This document shows positions 1 through 8,798 of a stretch of DNA of 64,000 nt, one piece after another. Source of the stretch: Blastococcus capsensis (lineage in GTDB: Bacteria > Actinomycetota > Actinomycetes > Mycobacteriales > Geodermatophilaceae); NCBI RefSeq assembly GCF_030165005.1, contig NZ_JASNNW010000004.1, positions 62,001 to 126,000 on the forward strand. Reading direction: 5' to 3'. The notes beneath the pieces were generated by a model, which saw nothing but the letters and a program-made list of their open reading frames with translations, was not told the origin of the DNA and made no database searches. A program made the position numbers and the translations under genes. Numbering within the stretch: position 1 is the stretch's first letter; every line of letters starts with the position of its first letter.

Positions 1-377
1 TGCCCGCGTGCACGCGGTTCGCCCCGGAGCCGTTCACGGTGCCGCCCGGTACCGACGCCCGGGTGGGTGCGGTGACCGCTTCGGTGGAGTCCGTTCCCTT
101 CGACCGCGTCGCGGACTCGGGCAGCGCCGACGAACGGAGCCGGACCGAGACCACGGTCGACGGCCGGACCGCGGTCCGGATCGAGCGGGTCTCCTCTGGT
201 GAAGGCCTCTGGCCCGAGGGGGTGCGGACGACCAGCTACGTCGTCGACCTCGGCGAGGGAGAGGACGGACCCCGCATGCTGGTGGTCAACACGATCGACC
301 TGCGGCAGTTCGACTACGCGGCCAACGTCCGGGTCCTGGACCGCATGGCGGAGACGCTCGAGTTCACGGAGTCCTGA
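1..377 (+). CDS. Lipoprotein-like protein, C-terminal part (5' end outside window)
   Basis: The reading frame is open from base 3 to a TGA at 375-377, so the gene begins before the window. The visible ~124 residues align along their whole length with the C-terminal half of the lipoprotein at 2837-3421: a Cys followed by a xxF...F(T/S)VP segment, a TTYVVDLG-like strand (here TSYVVDLG) and a final RVLDRMAETLEF helix matching EVLDAMMASLVF. It is therefore a paralogue of that gene, and probably an exported or lipid-anchored protein of unknown function. The signal peptide would lie upstream and cannot be seen. GTG at 39 is not the true start, because similarity continues upstream of it. Confidence 0.75.
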   Translation, partial: PACTRFAPEPFTVPPGTDARVGAVTASVESVPFDRVADSGSADERSRTETTVDGRTAVRIERVSSGEGLWPEGVRTTSYVVDLGEGEDGPRMLVVNTIDLRQFDYAANVRVLDRMAETLEFTES

Positions 378-426
378 TCCGGGGCCGGCGCGGTGTGGTC
401 CCGCGTCGTCAGGGCATGCTGGGAGC

Positions 427-753
427 GTGTCGCGATCACTGTCGGCCGAGCCGGACCGCCCCGAGGACGTCGACCCCGGAGGCGTGCCCGCGGGCGAGCC
501 TGCGGACGGCGCCACGATCACCCCCTACCGGGACGGACCGCTGATCGTGCGCGGCAACTTCCGGCTGGTCGACCAGGACGGTGCGGAGATCGATCCTGGC
601 CGGGAGACGGTCGCGCTGTGCCGGTGCGGCAAGTCGGGGATCAAGCCGTTCTGCGACGGCTCGCACAAGCGGGGCGGGTTCTCCGCCCCGAGCGCGCCGA
701 GCAGGCCGCGTCCGGCCGCGCAGCTCCGCCGCGAGGACCGTCGGGAGGCCTGA
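427..753 (+). CDS. CDGSH-type iron-sulfur protein
   Basis: A 108-residue soluble protein with one CDGSH (mitoNEET-type) motif near residues 63-78: Cys-x-Cys, then Pro-x-Cys-Asp-Gly-Ser-His. This family binds a [2Fe-2S] cluster through three Cys and one His, all present here. Its physiological role in actinobacteria is not established; redox sensing or cluster transfer is assumed. The N-terminus to about residue 30 is acidic and low in complexity, and the C-terminus after the motif is rich in Ser, Pro and Arg. GTG at 427 is chosen because the frame stays coding-like there, but its Shine-Dalgarno sequence is weak; GTG at 484 is an alternative. The gene converges on the redox enzyme at 800-1825. 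Confidence 0.85.
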   Translation: MSRSLSAEPDRPEDVDPGGVPAGEPADGATITPYRDGPLIVRGNFRLVDQDGAEIDPGRETVALCRCGKSGIKPFCDGSHKRGGFSAPSAPSRPRPAAQLRREDRREA

Positions 754-799
754 CCCTCCCGATGCTCCCCGCGGATCAGCGCGCCGCCTGGCGCGGCGC

Positions 800-1825
800 T
801 CAGGCGGCCAGCGCGGCCTGACCGCGCAGGCCCGAGCGGCCGGCCTCCCACGCGCCCAGCAGGTGGCGTGCCGCGAGCCCGTCGAGGGCCAGTGACGCGC
901 CGGCGCCGAACAGCACGTCGGCAGCCAGCCCCGGCTCCTCGACGACCAGCGATCCGCACATGTCCACCGACGCGATCTGCTCGTGGACGGCGTCGGCCTC
1001 CACGTGCTCGTCGTAGAAGACGGTCGTGCGCTCGTCGAACCCCAGCCGGCGGAGCCCGGCGGAGTACCGCCGGCTGGGCTCGGACGACGTCATCTCCACG
1101 GCGGTGAGGTGGCCCAGCGCCGCGGCGCGCAGCCGGCGGTGCAGACCGAACAGCGACATGGTGTTCACCGCGGCGAAGGCGACCGCCGGGGCCTCGTTCC
1201 ACAGCGCGCCGTACCCGGCGTCCAGGTCGAGGTCGCGCATCAGCCCGGCGAACAGCTCGCTGTGCATCCGCTCGGCGGAGCCGCCGCCGTACTCGTCGGC
1301 CTGGATCTCCACCATCGCGGCCTTGGCCCGGCCGGACAGCCGCGGGATGGCGAACGTGTGCGGATCGCCCTCCTTGAGGTGGTACACCGACCGCAGGGTG
1401 AGGTGCTCCCGCCACTGCTCGAGCGTGCCCTGCTTGGCGAGGTAGGACGACAGCGACGGGCCGTCGTCGGCGGCGATCAGCGCCGTCAGCTGCTGGTCGA
1501 TCGGCTCGTCGGTGACCGGGACGTCGCCCGCCAGTTCCCGCAGCGCCGCCTCGTGACGCCGCTCCAGGCCGGCCCGCAGCCCGATCAGCGCGGGATCCCA
1601 CTCCCAGTCCTCGGAGACGCCCTCGAAGCCGCGGTAGTGGAGCTCGTAGCAGACGGCGAGCGCCAGCTGCCGGTCGTCGTCGGTCAGCGCCGCGGCGTCG
1701 TCCTCGGCCACCCGCCGGGCGCGCTCGAGCGTCGTCGCGGAGAGGCCGGTGCAGGTGGTGAGGTCGCGGAAGAGGGCGTCGGTGAGAGGGCCCCGTGACT
1801 CGGGCAGGCGCATGATCGTCAGCAT
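800..1825 (-). CDS. Iron-containing redox enzyme family protein (haem-oxygenase-like fold)
   Basis: A 341-residue all-helical protein of the haem-oxygenase-like di-iron family (Pfam Haem_oxygenas_2 type). Visible family blocks are ADEYGGG followed by a His-Ser-Glu-Leu-Phe segment near residues 190-205, and FYDEHVEADAVHE near 285-297, which supply Glu, Asp and His ligands. Family members are non-haem iron oxygenases or oxidases; the substrate here is unknown. The start at 1825 (MLTIMRLP) is uncertain: ATG at 1813 is equally possible and neither has a strong ribosome site. The gene is divergent from the SDR that follows, so the two share the 1826-1888 upstream region. Confidence 0.8.
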   Translation of the reverse strand: MLTIMRLPESRGPLTDALFRDLTTCTGLSATTLERARRVAEDDAAALTDDDRQLALAVCYELHYRGFEGVSEDWEWDPALIGLRAGLERRHEAALRELAGDVPVTDEPIDQQLTALIAADDGPSLSSYLAKQGTLEQWREHLTLRSVYHLKEGDPHTFAIPRLSGRAKAAMVEIQADEYGGGSAERMHSELFAGLMRDLDLDAGYGALWNEAPAVAFAAVNTMSLFGLHRRLRAAALGHLTAVEMTSSEPSRRYSAGLRRLGFDERTTVFYDEHVEADAVHEQIASVDMCGSLVVEEPGLAADVLFGAGASLALDGLAARHLLGAWEAGRSGLRGQAALAA

Positions 1826-1910
1826 GCCCACCGACCGCGGAAAGGATGCGCGGGTGGGTGTGATGTCGCCCGTGGGTAGGAGGCGGCCATGACCTCTCTC
1901 CGACCGCGTC

Positions 1911-2732
1911 GTGCTCGTCACCGGGGGAAGCGCGGGCATCGGCCGCTCCACCGTCGCCCGACTGGCGGCCGACGGCGCGCGCGTCGTCACCTGCGCCCGT
2001 CACGGGGACCGGCTGGAGGAGGCGTTCGGCGGCCTGCCCGAGGTGCGCACGGCCGTCGCCGACGTCGCCGATGCCCGCGACCGGGCCGCCCTCCTCGACC
2101 GGGTGCTGGACGAGCACGGCCGGCTGGACGCGGTGGTGCACAACGCGGGCCTCGGCTGGGCCGGGCTGCTCGAGGACATGCCGGGCGAGGCCGTCGAAGG
2201 CATCGTCGCGCTCAACCTCACCGGCGTCGTCGAGCTGACCCGGCTGGCGTTGCCGCACCTGCTCGGGTCGGCCGCCGACCGGGGGCGGGCCGATGTCGTG
2301 CTGGTCTCCTCGGTCGCCGCCTGGTCGCAGGTCCCGCCGCTGACCGTGTACTCGGCCACCAAGGCGGGGGTGCAGGGGTTCGCGCGCGGCCTGCGCCGGG
2401 AGGTGACCGCCCGGGGCATCCGCGTGCACACCGTCAATCCGTTCTTCGTGGAGACCGAGTGGCTGGCCCGGGGCCACGGTCACGCGCCGGTGTCGGACGA
2501 GGACGCCCGCGGCCGGCTCTCCCGCGGCATCTCGCCCGACCGGGTGGCCGACCGGATCGGCGACCTGCTGAGCAGCTCCCGGTCCCGGACCGTCACGGTG
2601 CCGCGCTGGGCGGGTCTGGCCCGTCTCGGGGAGACGCCGCCGGTGGACCGGGTGCTGGACCGCCTGCTGTCGGGCAACGCCGGCCGCATTCGCCGGTTCG
2701 CCGCCCGGACGGTGGCCGAGCGGGTGGGCTGA
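1911..2732 (+). CDS. SDR family NAD(P)-dependent oxidoreductase, start region frameshifted
   Basis: A short-chain dehydrogenase/reductase with the Rossmann motif TGGSAGIG, the HNAG motif, the catalytic serine in VLVSS and the YSATK catalytic pair. Substrate unknown. The open frame offers only GTG at 1911, which would start inside the first beta strand. A good ribosome site (GTAGGAGG) and ATG lie at 1877-1891 but in another frame. Removing one C from the CTCTCC run at 1896-1901 would give MTSLDRVVLVTGG, a normal SDR N-terminus. Either the sequence has a one-base insertion or the gene is damaged at codon 4. The C-terminal ~40 residues are basic, as in membrane-associated SDRs. Confidence 0.85.
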   Translation: MLVTGGSAGIGRSTVARLAADGARVVTCARHGDRLEEAFGGLPEVRTAVADVADARDRAALLDRVLDEHGRLDAVVHNAGLGWAGLLEDMPGEAVEGIVALNLTGVVELTRLALPHLLGSAADRGRADVVLVSSVAAWSQVPPLTVYSATKAGVQGFARGLRREVTARGIRVHTVNPFFVETEWLARGHGHAPVSDEDARGRLSRGISPDRVADRIGDLLSSSRSRTVTVPRWAGLARLGETPPVDRVLDRLLSGNAGRIRRFAARTVAERVG

Positions 2733-2836
2733 CGGACGCGCCGAGCGGCGGGTTCTCGGATCGGCACGTTCCGGATGCGGTGTTGCTGGATACAGAGGGG
2801 TGGTCCGTCGCCCCGTCCGGAAGCAGGTACCGCAGC

Positions 2837-3421
2837 ATGCGTCTCCTCCTCGCCGCCGCCTCCTCGCTGGTGGTCCTGGCCGGCTGCGGGACCACTGACG
2901 CGGCCGTTCCCTCCGCGTCCGCGCCGCCGTCCACCGGTACGGAGACGGTGGTCGCGGTCGCCGCCGAGAAGACCGCCCGGTGCGACCACCCGGCCGGGTT
3001 CAGCGTCGCCTACCCGGCGGACTGGTCGGTCAACTCCGGCGAGGTCCTCCCGCTGTGCAGCTGGTTCGACGGCGAGTCGTTCTCCGTGCCGGAGGCCACC
3101 GACGTCCGGATCGCCGCGATCACGCTGTCGGTCCGGCCGGCGGACGAGCTCGTGGCCGAGTGGCCCGACGAGACGGCGCGCACGTCGGTCGACGTCGGCG
3201 GGCGGGCGGCGATGCGCGTGGAGCAGGTGACCGGTCCCGGGTTCTACCCGGCGGGGACCCCGATCACGACCTACGTCGTCGACCTCGGCGCCCAGCTGCC
3301 CGACGGCGGCGTCCTCGTGGCCGACACCGTGGGCCTGCCGGGCTTCGACCACGACCGCGACGTCGAGGTGCTCGACGCGATGATGGCCTCGCTGGTCTTC
3401 GACCAGGCCGCCCGCGTCTGA
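2837..3421 (+). CDS. Putative lipoprotein
   Basis: A 194-residue protein with a type II signal peptide: Met-Arg, a hydrophobic stretch and the lipobox LAGC with Cys at about residue 17. A Ser/Pro/Thr-rich linker to about residue 45 precedes a compact domain of about 145 residues with two Cys (near 49 and 73), possibly a disulfide. The domain is shared with the partial gene at 1-377. It loosely resembles small exported beta-rich domains of actinobacteria, but I do not recognise a function. ATG at 2837 is fixed by the signal peptide. It lies 104 bases after the SDR with no obvious terminator between, so cotranscription is possible. Confidence 0.8.
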   Translation: MRLLLAAASSLVVLAGCGTTDAAVPSASAPPSTGTETVVAVAAEKTARCDHPAGFSVAYPADWSVNSGEVLPLCSWFDGESFSVPEATDVRIAAITLSVRPADELVAEWPDETARTSVDVGGRAAMRVEQVTGPGFYPAGTPITTYVVDLGAQLPDGGVLVADTVGLPGFDHDRDVEVLDAMMASLVFDQAARV

Positions 3422-3543
3422 CCGCCCGGCCACCCGATGCGCCGCGCGGGTAGGAATCGGCGCGCCAGGCATGATCCCGCCCGCGTCCAGGACCGCGGCG
3501 TCGCAGCACTGCGCTGAGCACGGGCGAGACGGGGGAGGGGCGC

Positions 3544-4083
3544 GTGCCGTTCGAGGTGGGGGACGTCGTCGTCCGGACGCTGGACGACGAGCACTGGGCA
3601 GTGGTGGAGCCCCTGGTCTACCGCGGGACGCGGGACCGCTTCGTCGTGCCCGCCGGGTTCCGGACCGACTTCGCCACGGTGCCGCGCGTGGTGGTCTGGC
3701 TGGTGCCGCGCTTCGGCCGGTACACGGCCGCGGCGATCCTGCACGACTGGTTCGTCACCGTAGGCATCGAGAGCGGAGTGGTGACCGCGCGGGAGGCCGA
3801 CGGGGTCTTCCGCCGGGTGATGCGGGAGAGCGGCGTGCCGGTGGTCCGTCGCTGGCTGATGTGGACCGGGGTGCGGTGGGGTGCCTTCGGCGACCCGGTG
3901 CGGGGAGCAGGCTGGTGGCACAGCGCACCCGGGGTGCTGGCCATCTCGCTGCTCGCGGCGCCGGTGGTCGTGCCACCCGGCCTGCTCATCGCGGTCGCGC
4001 TGTCCGTCTACGCCGTCGTCGAGGCTGCCGTCGGGGTGGTCACCGGATCGCCACCGCGGGACGCCGGCTCGTTCCGCACCTGA
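3544..4083 (+). CDS. DUF1353 family protein
   Basis: A 179-residue protein. The N-terminal ~120 residues carry the DUF1353 pattern: PAGFRTDFATVP, then AAAILHDWF and a short R/E-rich helix. DUF1353 is known from phages and bacteria and has no assigned function. After about residue 125 there are two predicted membrane helices, so this copy is a membrane-anchored version. GTG at 3544 follows a purine-rich GGGGGAGGGG ribosome site. The phage connection of the family is established, but nothing else phage-like is adjacent. Confidence 0.75.
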   Translation: MPFEVGDVVVRTLDDEHWAVVEPLVYRGTRDRFVVPAGFRTDFATVPRVVVWLVPRFGRYTAAAILHDWFVTVGIESGVVTAREADGVFRRVMRESGVPVVRRWLMWTGVRWGAFGDPVRGAGWWHSAPGVLAISLLAAPVVVPPGLLIAVALSVYAVVEAAVGVVTGSPPRDAGSFRT

Positions 4084-4176
4084 GTGGCCCGGCGTGGCGC
4101 GGAGAGCCTCTGCAGGGAAACGGCCTGATCGCGTGTCGTAACCGAGGGTAGCGGGTAGTCGCTCAGGCAGCTGACC

Positions 4177-4320
4177 GTGCCCACCGGATCCACGGAGGCC
4201 TCTCCGCGCCTGGATCACCCGACCCCGCCCGGAGACATCGACCATCTCATCGCCGAAGACCACGCGATCGTCGAGCGGCCGTTCCAGCACTGGAGGCCGG
4301 TCGTGGCAACCGCCGGTGCT
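4177..4320 (+). pseudogene. Decayed hemerythrin (HHE) domain fragment
   Basis: Frame 1 from GTG 4177 contains DIDHLIAEDHAIVERPFQ, which resembles the first helix of an HHE cation-binding domain with its DH ligand. At about 4288 the typical continuation (LEAGRGNRR) appears in another frame and ends at a TGA near 4318. No later helices with the remaining His/Glu ligands are visible. The frame-1 reading continues with coding-like codon use to about 4480 but matches nothing I know. This looks like a frameshifted and truncated remnant. The call rests on short motif similarity only. Confidence 0.35.
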
Positions 4321-4584
4321 GACGCCGACCGCGGCACGCAAGCAGCTGGGCCGAAGGCAGCCGTCCAGAAGGTCATGGCCGAGCGGGGCATCGAGGCCCC
4401 CGAGCCGGTCGGCTCCGTGGACGACCTGATGGTCCCCGGCGGCACCGGCGGGCAGCAGCGGCGGCGCACCGCATCGCGGTGGCGGAAAACGGGAGGCGCT
4501 GCGACTGCCGGGCGGCTACAGTCCTGCCCGCCCGAGGTCAGCAGCCGGGCGGCATCGCCGCCGCAGGTCCTGCGCGTCGGCCCC

Positions 4585-4640
4585 GGGCATTGCCATGTGG
4601 GCAAGCGTCTCAGGAACGCGCGGGTTCGACTCCCGATGCC
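4585..4640 (+). other. tRNA-like sequence, too short for a functional tRNA
   Basis: The stretch contains the T-arm signature GGTTCGACTCC within a CGGG/CCCG stem. Before it is a seven-base loop (CTCAGGA) on a GCGT/ACGC stem resembling an anticodon arm, then a TTGCC/GGCAA stem-loop, and the ends can pair as GGCAT/ATGCC. The total is 56 nt, there is no room for a normal D-loop or variable loop, and no CCA is encoded. It is best read as a tRNA relic or a chance mimic. It sits in the gene-poor 4084-4759 interval next to the decayed hemerythrin fragment. Confidence 0.3.
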
Positions 4641-4759
4641 GTTCGGCGCGTGGCCATCCCGGCTCCGGCGGTCTGCAGCGCTGCGTGCGCTCCCCGCCGG
4701 CGCCCGACCACGCGCCGGACGGTCCGCGCGCCGGGGGGCGGGGAGAGGAGGGCAGGAAC

Positions 4760-5446
4760 GTGCAGATCGTGGTCCAGGAGTGGGAGCGGGTCCTGCTCTA
4801 CCGGGACGGCCGGTTCGAGGCGATCCTCGGAGCAGGCCGCCACCGCCGGGTGCGCTGGCGGCGCCGGCGGGTCCGTGTGCTGATCCGGCCCCGGCTGCTC
4901 GTCGTCCCGAGCCAGGAGGTGCTGACCGCCGACGGACTGTCGGTCAAGGTGAGTCTCACCGTCGCGGTCCGGACCGCGGATCCCCGGCGCTGGTACGAGG
5001 CCGTCGAGGACGCCGACGGCTTCGTCTACGCCGGTCTGCAGATCGCGCTGCGCGAGGCGGTGGGTGCGCGGACCCTGGACGAGCTGCTCGCCGCCCGCGG
5101 TGCGCTCCCCGACGACCTGCGGAGTCTGGTCGGCGGCTCCGCGGAGGCCGTGGGGGTGGCGATCGACAGCCTCTCGCTCCGCGACGTCATGGTCCCTGCG
5201 GAGCTGCGGCGGGCCGCCGCCGAGGTCGCGACGGCGCGTGCCCAGGGGCAGGCCGCTCTGGAACGCGCCCGCTCGGAGGTGGCGGCGACGAGGGCGCTGG
5301 CCAACGCGGCCCGCATGGTGGCCGAGCAGCCGGCACTGCTGCAGCTGCGCACGCTGCAGGCCGTGGCGGCCGGCGGAGCGACGGTCGTGCTGACCAACGG
5401 TCCGGCCGGCGTGGAGCCGATCGGCACGGGACGCCGCGACGGCTGA
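4760..5446 (+). CDS. SPFH/Band 7 (slipin-like) family protein
   Basis: A 228-residue protein. The N-terminal part has the SPFH pattern: VQEWERVLLYRDGRF, then a beta-rich segment ending SQEVLTADGLSVKVSLTV. It is followed by the Band 7 helical region (LALREA-type, here ALREAVGARTLDELL) and a C-terminal A/E/R-rich coiled coil from about residue 150. SPFH proteins scaffold membranes and bind proteases or ion channels. Unlike most members, no N-terminal membrane helix is visible. GTG at 4760 follows an AGGAGGGCAGG ribosome site; the longer open frame upstream lacks coding character. It is convergent with glnA across a shared hairpin. Confidence 0.8.
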   Translation: MQIVVQEWERVLLYRDGRFEAILGAGRHRRVRWRRRRVRVLIRPRLLVVPSQEVLTADGLSVKVSLTVAVRTADPRRWYEAVEDADGFVYAGLQIALREAVGARTLDELLAARGALPDDLRSLVGGSAEAVGVAIDSLSLRDVMVPAELRRAAAEVATARAQGQAALERARSEVAATRALANAARMVAEQPALLQLRTLQAVAAGGATVVLTNGPAGVEPIGTGRRDG

Positions 5447-5504
5447 CCCCGGTTCCGCGACGCTGCCCCCGGTTCCGCGGCGGATTCCCGGCTCCCGGCG
5501 CACT

Positions 5505-5537
5505 GCGGCCCCCGACCTCGGTGAGGTCGGGGGCCGC
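5505..5537. terminator. Bidirectional hairpin terminator between SPFH gene and glnA
   Basis: A perfect 15-bp inverted repeat (GCGGCCCCCGACCTC and its complement) with a 3-nt loop lies between the convergent stops at 5446 and 5557. There is no T-tract, as for most hairpins in this window. Confidence 0.75.
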
Positions 5538-5556
5538 GGCGCGTCAGCAGGCGAGA

Positions 5557-6993
<1,437 letters not shown>

Positions 6994-7027
6994 CGATCCT
7001 CCGGGTGTGGGCGGACTGCCGTTCGGC

Positions 7028-7081
7028 ACGCTACGAGCGGGGAGTTGCCCTGCCGTGTCCCGAGTGTTTCGGGGCGGTAAC
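7028..7081 (-). promoter_or_regulatory. GlnR operator and -10 box of glnA
   Basis: Read on the minus strand, 7081-7044 is GTTAC-N6-GAAAC-N6-GACAC-N6-GCAAC, the two a/b half-site pairs with exact 6-nt spacing of the actinobacterial GlnR consensus. A -10 hexamer TAGCGT is at 7033-7028, about 40 nt before the start codon. No -35 consensus is seen, which fits activator dependence. Confidence 0.75.
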
Positions 7082-7110
7082 AACACCCTGGACGTGGCGC
7101 CCGTCAGGTC

Positions 7111-7166
7111 GGCCCTCTGCAGGGCCCCGCCGCGAGGTTGCGAGTGGTGGGGCGGCAGAGGGTCCT
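7111..7166 (-). repeat. Interspersed hairpin repeat, copy A (inverted)
   Basis: This is the reverse complement of the hairpin repeat at 7608-7665 and 50428-50476, with arms CCCTCTGC (7113-7120) and GCAGAGGG (7155-7162). It lies between the glnA operator and the RDD promoter, so it is not placed like a simple terminator. Confidence 0.6.
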
Positions 7167-7171
7167 CTTAC

Positions 7172-7177
7172 TACGCT
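7172..7177 (+). promoter_or_regulatory. -10 box of RDD gene (leaderless type)
   Basis: TACGCT ends 7 nt before the ATG at 7185, so transcription would begin at or next to the start codon. Confidence 0.55.
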
Positions 7178-7184
7178 GGCGGTC

Positions 7185-7607
7185 ATGGTCAGAGATGTCG
7201 GACAACCCTCTCAGGCCCCGGGCCGCGGCGCCTCCCTGGGGTTGCCCGCCGAGGGGCCGGGGTCGCTGGCCCCCTTCACCCGGCGGGTGGGTGGCTACCT
7301 CGTGGACGCCGTCGGCGCGGCGCTGGTCGCATGGGCGTTCACCGCCCCCGAGGGGCCCGGCAACTGGAGCCTGCTGGTGTTCGGCCTGCTCACCGTGGTC
7401 ACGCTGATCGTCTTCGGCCAGACCCCGGGGCACCGGGTGTTCGGCATGCGGCTGGCCCATCCGACGCCCGGCGCGCGGCTGGCGCCCTGGCGCGCCGTCG
7501 TCCGCACCGGCCTCCTCATGCTGCTGGTTCCGGCGCTGCTGGTGGACGCCGACGGGCGTGGGCTGCACGACCGGCTGACCGGGACCGCCGTCGTCCTGGA
7601 CTGCTGA
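7185..7607 (+). CDS. RDD family membrane protein
   Basis: A 140-residue RDD-domain protein with a domain start RRVGGYLVDAVG, where the usual Arg/Asp of the first helix are present, and three hydrophobic helices. The segment GQTPGHRVFGMRL and the closing DADGRGLHDRLTGTAVV are standard for actinobacterial RDD proteins encoded beside glnA and DUF4191. The function is unknown; transport has been suggested for some family members. ATG at 7185 is supported by a leaderless -10 box, since the frame continues upstream without coding character. Inverted copies of a ~55-bp hairpin repeat flank the gene on both sides. Confidence 0.85.
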   Translation: MVRDVGQPSQAPGRGASLGLPAEGPGSLAPFTRRVGGYLVDAVGAALVAWAFTAPEGPGNWSLLVFGLLTVVTLIVFGQTPGHRVFGMRLAHPTPGARLAPWRAVVRTGLLMLLVPALLVDADGRGLHDRLTGTAVVLDC

Positions 7608-7665
7608 AGGACCACCCCCTGCCCCCCACCGCTCGCAGACTCGCGGCGGGACCCTGCGGGGCGGC
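7608..7665 (+). repeat. Interspersed hairpin repeat, copy B
   Basis: It begins right after the RDD stop codon: CCCCCTGCC, then an inner ACCGCTCGC/CGCGGCGGG block, then a CTGCGGGG arm. It is near-identical to copy C at 50428-50476 and inverted relative to copy A. The 200 bases from 7666 to 7865 hold no gene that I can support. Confidence 0.65.
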
Positions 7666-7865
7666 CGTGCGCCGGGAGCGTCCTGCAGACCACGCCGCCG
7701 TGCGTGCGGTGCACCGGGCCGCCTTCACCACCGACCCCGCTACCGGAGCCGTTCGCGCAGCGGACGACGTCCCCGAGGCTCGCCTGGTGGACGCGCTACG
7801 GAGACCCCGGGGTCGTCCCTGTGGCGGTCGCTCCCACGGACGGCGCAACGCCGGCGGGGAAGGGC

Positions 7866-8738
7866 TCAGCCGCGGCGGCGCACCTGGCGCTGGCTCACCG
7901 ACATCTGCCGGCCGCCCGGGAGCGGGCCACCGGGCACCGGCATCCGCGGCCCACCGAGCGCGCTCATCCGGCGGCCCAGCGAATTGACCTCGGCGGCGCT
8001 GAGGTTCCGCGGCAGCTTCATGACGTGCGTGCTGAGCTTCTTCAGCGGCACCTGGCCCTCGTCGTCGCCGACGAGCACGTCGTAGATCGGCGTGTCACCG
8101 ACGACCCGGGCGATCTTCTTCTTCTCCTGCGCGATCAGGCCGCGGACCCGGCCCGGCACGCCCTCGCCGACGAGGATGATCCCCGGCCGGCCGAGCACGC
8201 GGTGCACCGCGTCCATCTGCGGGGTGCCGGCCACGCCGGAGCTGACCCGCCAGTCCCCGCGCATGCCCTCGAGGACCCACGCGGCCGCCCCCGGCTGCCC
8301 CTCCACCTGCCGGTAGGCCGAGCCCTGGGCGCGGCGGCCGAACACGATGAGCGCGGCGAGGGCGCCGAAGAGCACCGCCAGCGGGATGAACAGGAGGGGC
8401 GAGCTGAGCAGGATGCCGACGAGCTCGATGACGGCGGCGACCGCGACGAACCAGATCAGCATGATCCAGGGCAGCTTGGGGTCGTTCTTCCGCGTCAGGG
8501 TGTAGGCCTGCTTGATCATGCCGCCCTGGCTGCGGAGCTTGCGCATCCGACCGACCTTGGGCTGCCCGTTCTTGTCCAGCTTGGGCGCCTTGCCCGCCTT
8601 GCCCGCCTTGCCCGCCTTCCCGGCGGCGGTGGCCCCGGCCGCGGTGGCACCGGAGGTCCGGCCGCGCCCACCGTCCTTCGGGGTGCGCCCGGCGCTGCCG
8701 CCCGGGGCGGTGGAGTCAGAGGACCTGCTGCGTGCCAT
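7866..8738 (-). CDS. DUF4191 family membrane protein
   Basis: A 290-residue protein. Residues 1-55 are Ser/Gly/Ala/Lys-rich and include four KAG units from a 9-nt tandem repeat at about 8588-8620. Two close membrane helices (about 85-130) follow a basic QAYTLTRKNDPKLPW segment. The cytoplasmic C-terminal part is rich in Gly, Pro and Arg. DUF4191 is conserved beside lipA in actinobacteria and has no known function. A -10-like TATCCT (8750-8745) ends 6 nt before the ATG, suggesting a leaderless transcript independent of glnA. Confidence 0.85.
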   Translation of the reverse strand: MARSRSSDSTAPGGSAGRTPKDGGRGRTSGATAAGATAAGKAGKAGKAGKAPKLDKNGQPKVGRMRKLRSQGGMIKQAYTLTRKNDPKLPWIMLIWFVAVAAVIELVGILLSSPLLFIPLAVLFGALAALIVFGRRAQGSAYRQVEGQPGAAAWVLEGMRGDWRVSSGVAGTPQMDAVHRVLGRPGIILVGEGVPGRVRGLIAQEKKKIARVVGDTPIYDVLVGDDEGQVPLKKLSTHVMKLPRNLSAAEVNSLGRRMSALGGPRMPVPGGPLPGGRQMSVSQRQVRRRG

Positions 8739-8798
8739 GTCCCCAGGATAGGGGCGTGCGCCGCGCTGTCCCGGACACGCCGGCCGGAGTCGCGGCGA

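Noticed and set aside
525-2483. 652-codon open frame on the minus strand across the CDGSH, redox and SDR genes
   Set aside because: It is a shadow frame created by high G+C; its translation is Arg/Gly/Pro-rich, without family motifs, and it overlaps three well-supported genes.
4595-4759. N-terminal extension of the SPFH frame
   Set aside because: The extension has no family similarity and overlaps the tRNA-like sequence, while GTG 4760 has a clear ribosome site.
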